Assembly: GCA_014841835.1 (NCBI GenBank)
Contig: JACYUQ010000005.1
Coordinates: 124,001 to 188,000 of the forward strand
Source: Oxalobacteraceae sp. CFBP 13730
GTDB taxonomy: Bacteria; Pseudomonadota; Gammaproteobacteria; Burkholderiales; Burkholderiaceae_D
Direction of reading: 5' to 3'
DNA: 64,000 nt
Position 1 is the first letter of the stretch. Each line of letters begins with the position of its first letter. Positions 26,243 through 35,405 of the stretch are shown here, piece by piece. Under the pieces are notes generated by a model. It made no database searches and was not told the origin of the DNA. It worked only from the letters and a program-made list of their open reading frames with translations. Made by a program: the position numbers and the translations under genes.

Positions 26243-26854
26243 TTACGCGCCTTGGGCGCTTGAGGCGTTGATTATCCCGTGCCGCCGCAGCCTCGCCAAC
26301 ACCTTCCCCCCCCCATCATCAACCGATGCAGCAGCACTATCAACAACCACCTCAGCCGCCTGAGGCGCCTCATACGGCGATGAAATCCCCGTAAACTCCG
26401 CCAACTGCCCTGCCCGCGCCCGCCGGTACAACCCTTTCGGATCGCGCGCCTCGCACACCGCCAGCGGGCAGCGGCAATACACCTCGATGAACTGTGGCGC
26501 CGGCACCAGCGCGCGCACGCGGGCGCGGTCGGCGCGCATGGGTGAAATGGCCGAGACGATCACGATCTGGCCGGCCTGACAAAACAGGTGCGCCACTTCG
26601 CCGATGCGACGAATGTTTTCGGAACGTTCAGGGAGAGAAAAACCGAGATCGGCGCACAGGCCACTGCGCACCTTGTCGCCATCGAGCGCGAATACCTGGC
26701 AGCCCAGATCGAACAGCGTGCGTTGAAGTGCGTCGGCCAGCGTGGTCTTGCCGGCGCCGGACAGGCCGGTGATCCAGACCACGGCGCCGCCGTGGCCGGC
26801 CCGCTGGCGCCGTTCCTCGTCGCGAATGGACAGGGACGGTGCCAGGGATGTCAT
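26243..26854 (-). CDS. cysC: Adenylylsulfate kinase
   Basis: A 203-residue APS kinase. The P-loop GLSGAGKTTLA, the FALDGDKVRSGLCADLGF block and the RSENIRRIGEVA helix are diagnostic; FIEVYCRCPLAVCEARDPKG follows. It makes PAPS from APS and ATP for sulfate assimilation or sulfation. It is encoded alone, without cysD/cysN, 6 bases downstream of purM on the same strand, so it may be read from the purM transcript. Confidence 0.93.
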   Translation of the reverse strand: MTSLAPSLSIRDEERRQRAGHGGAVVWITGLSGAGKTTLADALQRTLFDLGCQVFALDGDKVRSGLCADLGFSLPERSENIRRIGEVAHLFCQAGQIVIVSAISPMRADRARVRALVPAPQFIEVYCRCPLAVCEARDPKGLYRRARAGQLAEFTGISSPYEAPQAAEVVVDSAAASVDDGGGKVLARLRRHGIINASSAQGA

Positions 26855-26860
26855 CGCGGT

Positions 26861-27904
26861 TTAGACGACGATGGTTTGCGCTTCGCCGTCGGCGCGGGCG
26901 CGGATTTCGCCGATGCGGTAGACGGTTTCGCCAGCCGCTTCGAGCTGGGCGAAGGCGGCATCGGCGTTCTCTTTCGAGACGATGACGGTCATGCCGATGC
27001 CGCAGTTGAACACGCGGTGCATTTCGGCGTCAGCCACGCCGCCGTGCTGCTGCAGCCACTGGAACAGCGGCGGCATCGTCCACGACGAACCATCCAGCAC
27101 GGCCGTCAGGTGATCCTGCAGCACGCGCGGGATGTTTTCGACCAGGCCGCCGCCGGTGATGTGGACCAGGCCCTTGACTTCCATCGATGCCATCAGCGCC
27201 AGCAGCGGCTTGACGTACAGGCGGGTTGGCGCCATCAGCACGTCAGCCAGCTTGCGGCCGTGGAAGTCGCCGTCGAGGTCAGGCTTGGCCACTTCGATGA
27301 TCTTGCGCACCAGCGAGTAGCCGTTGGAGTGGATGCCCGACGAGGCCAGGCCCAGCACCACGTCGCCCGGCACGATCTTGCTGCCGTCGATGATCTGCGA
27401 TTTTTCGACGGCGCCGACGGCGAAGCCGGCCAGGTCGTATTCGCCGTCCGGGTACATGCCCGGCATTTCGGCGGTTTCGCCGCCCAGCAGCGCGCAGCCC
27501 GACTGTTCGCAACCCAGGGCGATGCCCTTGACCACGGCGGTTGCGGTGGCCACGTCCAGCTTGCCGCAGGCGAAGTAGTCGAGGAAGAACAGCGGCTCGG
27601 CGCCCTGGACCAGGATGTCGTTGACGCTCATGGCTACCAGGTCGATGCCGACCGTGTCGTGGCGGTTCAGCTCGAACGCCAGGCGCAGCTTGGTGCCCAC
27701 GCCGTCGGTGCCCGAGACCAGGACCGGCTCCTTGAACTTCTTGCTGATTTCGAACAGACCGCCGAAGCCGCCGATGCCGCCCAGTACGCCCTCACGCATG
27801 GTGCGCTTGGCAAGTGGCTTGATCGCTTCGACCAGCGCGTCGCCGGCATCGATATCAACACCCGCATCGCGGTAGGAGAGAGAAACATTAGATGGTTGGT
27901 TCAT
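26861..27904 (-). CDS. purM: Phosphoribosylformylglycinamidine cyclo-ligase
   Basis: A 347-residue PurM (AIR synthetase), fifth step of purine synthesis. It starts with the SLSYRDAGVDIDAGDALVEA motif. GGFGGLFEI, VSGTDGVGTKLRLA and the C-terminal THITGGGLVENIPRVL-type block (here HITGGGLVENIPR) are complete. It is divergent from hda across a 190-base promoter region. Confidence 0.98.
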   Translation of the reverse strand: MNQPSNVSLSYRDAGVDIDAGDALVEAIKPLAKRTMREGVLGGIGGFGGLFEISKKFKEPVLVSGTDGVGTKLRLAFELNRHDTVGIDLVAMSVNDILVQGAEPLFFLDYFACGKLDVATATAVVKGIALGCEQSGCALLGGETAEMPGMYPDGEYDLAGFAVGAVEKSQIIDGSKIVPGDVVLGLASSGIHSNGYSLVRKIIEVAKPDLDGDFHGRKLADVLMAPTRLYVKPLLALMASMEVKGLVHITGGGLVENIPRVLQDHLTAVLDGSSWTMPPLFQWLQQHGGVADAEMHRVFNCGIGMTVIVSKENADAAFAQLEAAGETVYRIGEIRARADGEAQTIVV

Positions 27905-28094
27905 GGTATTTGGCAGCGGAGGCGGTAAAATAGGAGGCGACCGGCGAAACTGGTCAATCCACTATTTTAGCAAAACGGCTTCCCCTGTATTCCTTTTATG
28001 GGCCGATCGCCGCCGTTTAACGTACATAACAACGAAAACTTATCCTTACTGGCATGCCCATTCCTCCATCTTCCGGCATGAATCGGCCCTCGCG

Positions 28095-28778
28095 ATGAAA
28101 CAGCTGGTGCTCGATTTAGGCGCCGAACCGGCCCAGAGCCTCGACACCTTCCAGGTCGGGGCCAATGCCGAGCTGACGCACCTGATGCACCTGTTCGCCG
28201 AGCGCAGCTCGCGCGAGCATTTCGCCTATCTGTGGGGCGATACCGGCGCCGGCAAGACCCACCTGCTGCAGGGCCTGGCCGCCAGCCCGGGCGCGCGCTA
28301 CATCCCGTTCGATGCGCCGGCCAGCCAGTTCGTGCATGCCGCCGGCACCACGCTGTACCTGCTCGATGACTGCCATCGCCTCAGTGCCCGGCGCCAGATC
28401 GACGCCTTTGCGCTGTTCAACCAGATCCGCGAGCACGGCGCCTACATGGTCTGCACCGGCCCCGTGCCGCCGGCGGTACTGCAGGTGCGCGAAGACCTGC
28501 GCACGCGCATGGGCTGGGGCCTGGTGTACCAGATCCACGGCCTGTCCGACGACCAGAAGATCGAAGCGCTGACGCACGCCGCCGAGGCGCGCGGTTTGAC
28601 GCTGTCGGCCAGCGTGTTACCCTATTTGTTGTCTCATTTCAAACGCGACATGCGTTCCCTGTCGACGATGCTCGATGCGCTTGACCAGTATTCGCTTGAA
28701 ACCCAGCGCCCGGTCACGCTGCCGCTGCTGCGCGACCTGCTGTTGCAAGAAAACCTGCCGCTCGAATCCAAAGAATGA
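28095..28778 (+). CDS. hda: DnaA regulatory inactivator Hda
   Basis: A 227-residue DnaA-like AAA+ protein without a DNA-binding domain. The N-terminal KQLVLDLG is a sliding-clamp-binding motif, as in Hda, which with the loaded clamp stimulates ATP hydrolysis on DnaA. The Walker A region is LWGDTGAGKTHLLQ and the Walker B region LYLLDDCH. The gene overlaps the following HAD gene by 4 bases. The ATG was chosen so that the clamp motif sits at the N-terminus. Confidence 0.92.
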   Translation: MKQLVLDLGAEPAQSLDTFQVGANAELTHLMHLFAERSSREHFAYLWGDTGAGKTHLLQGLAASPGARYIPFDAPASQFVHAAGTTLYLLDDCHRLSARRQIDAFALFNQIREHGAYMVCTGPVPPAVLQVREDLRTRMGWGLVYQIHGLSDDQKIEALTHAAEARGLTLSASVLPYLLSHFKRDMRSLSTMLDALDQYSLETQRPVTLPLLRDLLLQENLPLESKE

Positions 28779-29449
28779 AAAACCTCGCCCTGTTTGACCT
28801 CGACCACACGTTGCTGCCGATCGACTCCGATCACGAATGGGGCGAATTTCTGGCGCGGGTTGGCGCGGTCGATGGCGACGCCTACCGCGCCCGCAACGAC
28901 GCCTTCTTCGCCCAGTACAATGCTGGCGTTCTCGATCCGGTCGAGTACCTCGAATTCGCACTCGGCACGCTGGCGGCATTCCCGCGCGCAGAACTCGACG
29001 CCCTGTATGCGCGCTATATGCGCGAAGTGATCGAGCCGGCCATCACGCCGCAGGCCATCCAGCTCGTGCGCGATCACCAGGACGCCGGCGACCTGGTGGC
29101 GATCATCACCGCCACCAACCACTTCATCACGGCGCCGATCGCGGCAGCCTTCGGCGTCGAACACCACATCGCCGCGATGCCCGAATTCGACGCTGCCGGC
29201 ATGCTCACCGGGCGCCTGGCCGGCACGCCGACATCGGGCCCCGGCAAGGTCGTTCACATGCACGCCTGGCTCGAACGCCTGGGGCAGCCGTTCGACAGCT
29301 TCGGGCGCAGCTACTTCTACAGCGATTCGCACAACGACATCCCGCTGCTGTCGATCGTGTCTCACCCGGTCGCCACCAATCCCGGCAAGGCGCTCGCAAG
29401 CCACGCGCGCGAACAGGGCTGGCCAACCATCCAACTATTCAATGATTAA
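28775..29449 (+). CDS. HAD-IB family phosphatase (SerB-like)
   Basis: A 224-residue HAD hydrolase. Motif I is FDLDHTLLP with the nucleophile Asp, motif II is IITATNHF, and motif IV is YSDSHNDIPLL. The cap region and length fit the IB subfamily, which includes phosphoserine-phosphatase-like enzymes and homologues acting on phospho-lipid or phospho-sugar substrates. The substrate is not readable. It overlaps hda upstream and pcnB downstream by 4 and 8 bases, respectively. Confidence 0.88.
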   Translation: MKNLALFDLDHTLLPIDSDHEWGEFLARVGAVDGDAYRARNDAFFAQYNAGVLDPVEYLEFALGTLAAFPRAELDALYARYMREVIEPAITPQAIQLVRDHQDAGDLVAIITATNHFITAPIAAAFGVEHHIAAMPEFDAAGMLTGRLAGTPTSGPGKVVHMHAWLERLGQPFDSFGRSYFYSDSHNDIPLLSIVSHPVATNPGKALASHAREQGWPTIQLFND

Positions 29450-30905
29450 AACCTTCATCCGTAAAATCCTGGGTGTGAAAGACCAGCGCGACCCGACCGA
29501 GCCGGTCATCCTCGGCCCCGACGAACACGGGATCGACCCGCGCAGCGTGTCATCCAACGCGATCCGCGTGACGCAAGCGCTGCAGGAAGCCGGCTACCAG
29601 GCCTTCGTCGTCGGCGGCGCCGTGCGCGACATGCTGCTGGGCGTCAAACCCAAAGACTTCGACATCGCCACCGACGCCACGCCGGAACAGGTGAAAAAAC
29701 TGTTCCGGCGCGCCTTCATCATCGGTCGACGCTTCCAGATCGTGCACGTGATGTTCGGCCAAGACCTGCTCGAGGTCACCACCTTCCGCGGCAACGGCAG
29801 CGACAACGCGCCGAAGGACGAACATGGCCGCGTCCTGCGCGACAACAGCTTCGGCCCGCAGCACGAAGACGCGGCGCGCCGCGACTTCACCATCAATGCC
29901 CTGTACTACGATCCGGCCAGCCAGCAGGTGCTCGACTACCACGGCGGCATGGAAGACATCCGCAACAAGCTGCTGCGCATCATCGGCGTGCCCGAAGAAC
30001 GCTACCGCGAAGACCCGGTGCGCATGCTGCGCGTGGTGCGCTTCGCGGCCAAGCTGGGCTTCTCGATCGAGCAGGCCACGCTGGCGCCGATCCCCGTCAT
30101 GGCCCCGCTGATCGACAACGTGCCGGCTGCGCGCGTGTTCGACGAGATGCTCAAGCTGCTCATGTCCGGCCACGCGCTGGCGTGCCTGCAGCAACTGCGC
30201 TCGGCGGGCCTGCACCACGGCCTGCTGCCGCTGCTGGACGTCGTGCTCGAGCAGCCGATCGGCATGAAGTTCGTCACGCTGGCGCTCGAATCCACTGACA
30301 ACCGCATCAAGGCCGGCAAGGGCGTCTCGCCGGGCTTCCTGTTTGCGTCGCTGCTGTGGCACCAGGTGCTCGAAAAGTGGACGGCCTATGTTGCCGGCGG
30401 CGAGTCGCCGATCCCTGCCCTGCACCTGGCGGCTGACGACGTGCTCGAAACGCAGACCGAGAACCTCGCCCTGCAGCGCCGCATCGCCACCGACATGCGC
30501 GACATCTGGGCCATGCAGCCGCGCTTCGAGCGCCGCGCCGGCCGCGCGCCGTACAAGCTGCTCGAACACCCGCGCTTCCGCGCCGGCTACGACTTCCTGC
30601 TGCTGCGCTGCGAATCGGGTGAACTCGACATGGAGATCGGTGACTGGTGGACCGATTTCTATGCCGCCGAGGGCGGCGACCGTGAGCGCCTGGTAGAAGT
30701 GGCCGTCTCACGCGAGCGCGAAGGTGGCCCGGCCAAGAAGCGCCGGCCACGCCGCGCGCCACGCAAGAGCGGCGGCGAAGGCGATGCGGGCGACACCATG
30801 CGCGCGCCGGACCCTGACGATGGCCTGACCGCCGAAGACCGGGCCCGCGATGCTGCCTATGCAGCGCACGAAGAAGCCAAGTACCGGGCCATGCGCGGCA
30901 AATGA
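29442..30905 (+). CDS. pcnB: Poly(A) polymerase I
   Basis: A 487-residue class II nucleotidyltransferase. The catalytic region is VVGGAVRDMLLGVKPKDFDI; RRFQIVHVMFG and HEDAARRDFTINALYYD follow, as in PcnB, which adds 3' poly(A) tails that mark RNA for decay. The fuller N-terminus, FIRKILGVK, and the Arg/Lys-rich C-terminal tail favour PcnB over a tRNA CCA-adding enzyme. It overlaps the HAD gene and folK, forming one operon. Confidence 0.94.
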   Translation: MIKTFIRKILGVKDQRDPTEPVILGPDEHGIDPRSVSSNAIRVTQALQEAGYQAFVVGGAVRDMLLGVKPKDFDIATDATPEQVKKLFRRAFIIGRRFQIVHVMFGQDLLEVTTFRGNGSDNAPKDEHGRVLRDNSFGPQHEDAARRDFTINALYYDPASQQVLDYHGGMEDIRNKLLRIIGVPEERYREDPVRMLRVVRFAAKLGFSIEQATLAPIPVMAPLIDNVPAARVFDEMLKLLMSGHALACLQQLRSAGLHHGLLPLLDVVLEQPIGMKFVTLALESTDNRIKAGKGVSPGFLFASLLWHQVLEKWTAYVAGGESPIPALHLAADDVLETQTENLALQRRIATDMRDIWAMQPRFERRAGRAPYKLLEHPRFRAGYDFLLLRCESGELDMEIGDWWTDFYAAEGGDRERLVEVAVSREREGGPAKKRRPRRAPRKSGGEGDAGDTMRAPDPDDGLTAEDRARDAAYAAHEEAKYRAMRGK

Positions 30906-31375
30906 TCGCCTACATCGGCATCGGTGCGAACCTGGGCGACGCGCGTGGCAATGTGCTCGATGCGCTCGCGCGCCTGGCGCGCATGGACGGCGGCATGCTG
31001 CTGCACACGTCCAGCATGTACCGCACTGCCCCGATCGACTCGAGCGGCGACGATTACATCAACGCCGTGGCGTGCCTGGACACGTCGCTTGGCGCGCACG
31101 AGCTGCTGGCGGCGCTGCAAGCCATCGAGCAGGCGCATGGTCGCGAGCGCCCGTACCACAACGCCCCGCGCACGCTCGACCTCGACCTGCTGCTGTACGG
31201 CGACGAGACGATCGCCACCGACACCTTGACCGTGCCGCATCCGCGCATGCACGAACGCGCGTTCGTGATCGCGCCGCTGCTGGAAATCGCGCCGGACATC
31301 GTCATTCCCGGCCACGGCGCTGCGCGCGACTTCGCGCAACTGGTGGCCGGCCAGACGATCGCCAAACTCGACTGA
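30902..31375 (+). CDS. folK: 2-amino-4-hydroxy-6-hydroxymethyldihydropteridine pyrophosphokinase
   Basis: A 157-residue HPPK of folate synthesis. It begins AYIGIGANLGDARGNVLDAL and shows TSSMYRTAPIDSSGDDYINA and the signature RTLDLDLLLYG, followed by HPRMHERAFVIAPL. Its ATG overlaps the pcnB stop by 4 bases. The pcnB-folK arrangement is common in proteobacteria. Confidence 0.97.
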   Translation: MIAYIGIGANLGDARGNVLDALARLARMDGGMLLHTSSMYRTAPIDSSGDDYINAVACLDTSLGAHELLAALQAIEQAHGRERPYHNAPRTLDLDLLLYGDETIATDTLTVPHPRMHERAFVIAPLLEIAPDIVIPGHGAARDFAQLVAGQTIAKLD

Positions 31376-31454
31376 CATCCGTGCGCCAGTCACAGCGTGC
31401 CGGTTGCGGCCTTGCCACCACGGCGCCCACTTTAACGAAGTACCAGGAGCTTTT

Positions 31455-31994
31455 GTGACGCTGCTGCATACACTGACCCATCCCGGCGTGTCGCTCGAAG
31501 GCACCATCTTTGAACGGCAGGCCGTGCGCGCCATCATCCTTCGAGGCCGCGACATTCTGCTGCTGTACACCCGTCGTTACGATGACTACAGCTTCCCGGG
31601 TGGCGGGCTGGATGCGGGCGAAGACCCGATCGACGGCCTGCGCCGCGAACTGCTGGAAGAAACGGGCGCCGCCAACGTCACCATTGAGGGTTATGTCGGC
31701 TATCTCGACGAGCATCGCCCGCCGCTGAAAAGTGACTACGACGTGCTGTTCATGCGCTCGCACTTCTATCGCTGCCACGTTGACGGCGAATTGGGCGCGA
31801 CCTCGCCCGAAGCGTATGAGGTGGCCAACGGCATGGTGCCGCGCTGGATCGATATTGATGCCGCCATCGAACACAACGAGCGGATACTGGGTACCAAGCC
31901 GGCGCACATGGGGCTATCGATCGCGCGCGAAACGTGGATGCTCAGGTACGCGCTGGCCATGCTGGCGGCAGACGCTGCTATGGGCGAACAATAA
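31455..31994 (+). CDS. Nudix hydrolase
   Basis: A 179-residue protein with a complete Nudix box: GGGLDAGEDPIDGLRRELLE followed by ETGA, providing the metal-binding Glu residues. The family hydrolyses nucleoside diphosphates linked to another moiety. The substrate is unknown. I chose the GTG at 31455, which has AGGAG five bases upstream. It follows folK after 79 bases and is the last gene before the accessory region. Confidence 0.9.
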   Translation: MTLLHTLTHPGVSLEGTIFERQAVRAIILRGRDILLLYTRRYDDYSFPGGGLDAGEDPIDGLRRELLEETGAANVTIEGYVGYLDEHRPPLKSDYDVLFMRSHFYRCHVDGELGATSPEAYEVANGMVPRWIDIDAAIEHNERILGTKPAHMGLSIARETWMLRYALAMLAADAAMGEQ

Positions 31995-32098
31995 AGTTCG
32001 ACACAAGCCCGGCTACGAGGCGAACGATGTCGACATGCTGGGCACCCAAATAAGGTTTGACACGATCTGCTGGTTCCTTCGCCCTATTCGGCCGGCCT

Positions 32099-32120
32099 CT
32101 TTCGACCCAAAGCGGTCATC
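32099..32120 (+). repeat. Partial copy (right end) of the ~105-bp island repeat
   Basis: CTTTCGACCCAAAGCGGTCA matches the right terminus of the full copies farther right. It lies 9 bases beyond the stop codon of the GlxA-type gene, the same position relative to a gene end as the other copies. The rest of the unit is not recognisable. Confidence 0.5.
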
Positions 32121-32129
32121 GTACTCGAT

Positions 32130-33173
32130 TCATGCGCCAAGCTTTCCTGTGCAGGAAAAACGAGACTGGTACTCACTCGGCAACACGCCTAAATGCATGA
32201 TAAATGCTCGACGCAGGTTGTACTCCGTGCCGTAACCGCTTTGGCGTGCAGCCTGTTTGACCATCATGCCTGGCTGTTCAAGCAGGGAGCATGCATGCTC
32301 CAAGCGCAAGCGCGCTAGCAACTGCGCCGGAGTAAGGCCGACTTCCTGATGTAACTTGCGATACAGTGATCGTTCGGAAAGGGCGCAACCACTTGCCATC
32401 TGGCCAACGTCGACATGCTGAGCAAGCCGTGGGCGCAGCCAAGTAGTCAACTGTGCGCTTACTCCCAAGGGCTTCGTCGTCGCCAGCAACTCAGCACTGA
32501 ACTGGCGTTGCCCTCCGGGGCGCTTCAAGAACAAGACCATGCGTTTGGCAACAGCTAACGCAGCTTCACGGCCTAAGTCTTCCTCGACCAGATTCAGAGC
32601 TAGGTCCATGCCGGCACTAATGCCGGCAGATGTATAGTATTTTCCGTCCCTCACATGCAGCGCATCGTCCAATACCAGCAGTGAAGGATGCTCGCTACGT
32701 AGTGCCTGCACGTCTGCCCAGTGCGTTACTACGCGGCGCCCGTCGAGCAGGCCCGCGCGTGCTAGAACAAAACTTCCAGTGCAGACGGAGCAGCAACGCG
32801 ATGCCGTTGCACCTGCGTGCGCTATCCAGTCAAGGACTACACGGCCACCCGGTTGAGCATCGGACGGTAGGGCCACGACGCGACCTCCCGACACGATCAT
32901 GGTGGCGCCGTCCAGATTAGAGGTCGGTAATGGGGACGATAGCAGGCTCACGCCCGACGACGACATTATTGCACCTCCGCCAGCAGCGACCAGATGAATT
33001 CGATAGGGAGGCTGCAGTCCAGCGTCGCTTGCTTCGTCGTTCGCTGTTGAGAAAACCTGTGTCGGGCCGGTAGCGTCGAGCAGCAAAAAATCCGGGAAGA
33101 CGAGGAGCCAGATATCAGTAACGGCAGCGCTTGATTTTGAAAATTTTTCGGCGAGTGCAACGGGTTGATTCAT
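32130..33173 (-). CDS. GlxA-family transcriptional regulator (DJ-1/PfpI plus AraC domain)
   Basis: A 347-residue regulator. The N-terminal ~200 residues form a DJ-1/PfpI-like amidotransferase-type domain (FPDFLLLDATGPTQVF, SVCTGSFVLARAGLLDGRR-like nucleophile elbow). The C-terminal part is an AraC helix-turn-helix pair (ALSERSLYRKLHQEVGLTPA, SGYGTEYNLRRAFIMHLG). Such proteins sense metabolites and activate catabolic genes. The target is unknown; the nearest genes do not suggest one. It is more AT-rich than the core genes. Confidence 0.9.
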   Translation of the reverse strand: MNQPVALAEKFSKSSAAVTDIWLLVFPDFLLLDATGPTQVFSTANDEASDAGLQPPYRIHLVAAGGGAIMSSSGVSLLSSPLPTSNLDGATMIVSGGRVVALPSDAQPGGRVVLDWIAHAGATASRCCSVCTGSFVLARAGLLDGRRVVTHWADVQALRSEHPSLLVLDDALHVRDGKYYTSAGISAGMDLALNLVEEDLGREAALAVAKRMVLFLKRPGGQRQFSAELLATTKPLGVSAQLTTWLRPRLAQHVDVGQMASGCALSERSLYRKLHQEVGLTPAQLLARLRLEHACSLLEQPGMMVKQAARQSGYGTEYNLRRAFIMHLGVLPSEYQSRFSCTGKLGA

Positions 33174-33310
33174 ATTGGCAGATATTCAACTATGACTGTC
33201 ATTTCTGTCAAGCCTACTGCATTTAAGATTGTGACCTCGTTCCTCGAAAAATATTATTTATGCCCTCCAAGTTCTGCAAATCGTCCACCTGCTGTTTCAC
33301 CAGGATCTGG

Positions 33311-34486
33311 ATGCTCAAGGCTATCATCTGTGTGTTGGCCGCTAACGCTAGCGCGGCTGACCAATTGCTCCCCAATGGATGCGAGATGGTGGGTAAAAGC
33401 AAACGAGTTGCCCCCGTTGAAGCAGCTTTCCAGCCAGTGTTCCCACCGGTTCAAGTGCAAGTGCGCACGCCGCTCGAACCCACCGTATTGTCTAGCACAG
33501 GTTGGAGCTACTTGATCTATGAACTGCATTTACAGAATTTCACGACTGCGCCAGTGACCATACGCGGAATCGAGATACTTGACGCAGACCAGCCGACGAT
33601 GCCTCCAGTTGCTGAGCTGATGAATGCACAAGTAAATGCCAGCCTGCGTCAGGTGACAATCGGCGATGACGCGATCAATATCCGGCGCCTCGAAGTCGGT
33701 CAAGGCGCGGTTGCTTTCCTGTGTCTAGCCTTTAAAACTGGGGTCGTGGTCCCCGCGAAGCTTAAGCATCGCGTGCTGTTTGAGGCGACAGTCGTGGATG
33801 GTCCCGCAATTTCCACGCACACGACTTTGCTGCAACGGCTGGGCCGTCCATTAGTCGGGACGAACTGGACGCCCAACAATAACCCTAGCCTCGACTCGCA
33901 TCATCGAATGGGCTTGTGGGTGGTCGATGGTGTAGCGAGGATCTCGCGCCGTTACGCCATTGATTGGAAAAAATACGACAGCCGTGGCAAGCAGTACAGC
34001 GGTGACGCGCGTGATGTGCGTGCTTACTATGCCTATGGACAAAAGGTTTTATCCGTGGGGAATGGGATTGTAGTCGCGGCTCGCGATGGCTTCCCAGACA
34101 ATGTTCCCAAGACCGAGGCAGGATTCGAACCAGCTCGGCCGGTCACTATGAAAACCGTCGGCGGTAATCAGGTCATTATTGACTTGGGAAATGGGCAATT
34201 CGCTGCGTATTATCATCTCCAACCTGGCAGCATCGGTGTCAGGGTGGGCGATAACGTGCAGCGTGGCCAGTTGTTGGCCCGCATCGGTAACTCAGGCGAT
34301 GCGCGTTGGCCGCACCTGCACTTCCAAGTAACGGACAGAATAGACGTCATGGCTAGCGAGGGTCTTCCCTACGTCTTTGATAGTTACAGGGTCAAAACCC
34401 CCGATCAGGATTGGAAGAGCCGGACAGACGAATATCCGATGGGAGATGTTGTACTCGACTTTGGGCCGGATACCGTAAATAAGTAG
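33311..34486 (+). CDS. Secreted M23-family metallopeptidase-like protein
   Basis: A 391-residue protein with a signal peptide (MLKAIICVLAANASA, then AD). The C-terminal domain is LytM/M23-like: IVVAARDG, GGNQVIIDLGNGQFAAYYHL, VRVGDNVQRGQLLARIGNSG and WPHLHFQV, the HxH zinc motif. The first zinc-ligand region (YAIDW) is H-poor, so catalytic activity is uncertain. The N-terminal half is a beta-rich domain I do not recognise. I chose the ATG with CAGGA upstream; an ATG 17 codons earlier is open. It lies on the opposite strand from the repeat-flanked genes. Confidence 0.82.
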   Translation: MLKAIICVLAANASAADQLLPNGCEMVGKSKRVAPVEAAFQPVFPPVQVQVRTPLEPTVLSSTGWSYLIYELHLQNFTTAPVTIRGIEILDADQPTMPPVAELMNAQVNASLRQVTIGDDAINIRRLEVGQGAVAFLCLAFKTGVVVPAKLKHRVLFEATVVDGPAISTHTTLLQRLGRPLVGTNWTPNNNPSLDSHHRMGLWVVDGVARISRRYAIDWKKYDSRGKQYSGDARDVRAYYAYGQKVLSVGNGIVVAARDGFPDNVPKTEAGFEPARPVTMKTVGGNQVIIDLGNGQFAAYYHLQPGSIGVRVGDNVQRGQLLARIGNSGDARWPHLHFQVTDRIDVMASEGLPYVFDSYRVKTPDQDWKSRTDEYPMGDVVLDFGPDTVNK

Positions 34487-34547
34487 GAGAGACATCCCTA
34501 TGCTTCCCTCTATGAGGCATGACATCTCCGCGTTTAGCGAATATATA

Positions 34548-34651
34548 CGTCCGCCCCACGGCCAACCCTGCCGCTCGGGTGAGCGCAGCAGGTTGCTAGG
34601 TTGGAAGATTCATGGGCGGTCATGACGGACCGGAACTGACCCTTAGCGGAC
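34548..34651 (+). repeat. Island repeat, copy A (~104 bp)
   Basis: The left end CGTCCGC and the right end CTGACCCTTAGCGGAC bracket the shared core CAGCAGGTTGC and GGGCGGTCATGACGGACCGG. It lies 46 bases beyond the stop of the 187-residue minus-strand gene. Confidence 0.8.
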
Positions 34652-34697
34652 TTTGCAAAGCGATCTTGAATAAGGTGGGTGAAATGTGCGATGTCAC

Positions 34698-35261
34698 TTA
34701 GAGGCACTTCCCCCGTATTTTTGCAAGTGCAACAAATGGGAATGCAAGAACACCTTGGAAAACAAAGAATCCGATCCTTGGTGGCTGCCTTTTCAGGCCG
34801 TCCTTTCGTAGGCAGTCGGGTACTTTTGCCTCGGCAAATGCCGCTTCAAATTTGGCAAATTCGCTTTCAGGGTTGTTTGTGCTCAAAACGTCTGACGGAA
34901 CTGCCTGCCGATGTTCGGCGATAGCAAGTGCCACCAAGTCCTGCTTTGATCGATCGCTCTTATTGCCCCCTAATAGCACGCCATCCCTATAATGGATTGG
35001 CGCGACAGGTAACCCGAACTCATCCTTCAGTTCTCGAGACCGCTGGCCATTGGAATCCAATCTGGTGATACGCCCTGTCGCCTGTCCGGCGACGGTTGGT
35101 TCTGCGTGATCAGTAGTACCGGGCGACCAGAGGTCGGCATCCTGTGGGTTAGCAAAAACCAATTCATTCATGCCAATTGCACAGGGCGATGGCATGACGA
35201 AGCAGAAAATTGACCAGAGTGCTACGGTGCAACCGTGTCGTTTTCTCATGCTTTTGCTCAT
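34698..35261 (-). CDS. Hypothetical secreted or anchored protein, 187 residues
   Basis: Not recognised. A basic start (MSKSMRKRHG) leads into a hydrophobic stretch (TVALWSIFCFVMPSPCAIG), a likely signal peptide. The middle is hydrophilic, and the C-terminus holds a conserved-looking block (VPDCLRKDGLKRQPPRIG) followed by a hydrophobic segment (FFVFQGVLAFPFVALA) and a basic Cys end. It could be a small envelope protein with a C-terminal membrane helix. It is flanked by repeat copies A and B and is one of six same-strand genes in this layout. Confidence 0.6.
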   Translation of the reverse strand: MSKSMRKRHGCTVALWSIFCFVMPSPCAIGMNELVFANPQDADLWSPGTTDHAEPTVAGQATGRITRLDSNGQRSRELKDEFGLPVAPIHYRDGVLLGGNKSDRSKQDLVALAIAEHRQAVPSDVLSTNNPESEFAKFEAAFAEAKVPDCLRKDGLKRQPPRIGFFVFQGVLAFPFVALAKIRGKCL

Positions 35262-35307
35262 CCAAAAAGCATATCTGGAACCCCGGAAAATTTTACGAAT
35301 GATTGGT

Positions 35308-35405
35308 CATGGCCGAACCCGGCCGTTTGACTCAGCATAGCGGGTTGCCGAGCTAGAAAATTCACGGGCAGTCACGACAGACCGGACTCGATCCAATCCG
35401 GACGT
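35308..35405 (+). repeat. Island repeat, copy B (~98 bp)
   Basis: GGCCGAACCCGGCCG at the left, core CTCAGCATAGCGGGTTGCCG and GAAAATTCACGGGCAGTCAC, and a diverged right end GATCCAATCCGGAC. It abuts the stop codon of the 205-residue gene directly. Confidence 0.85.
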
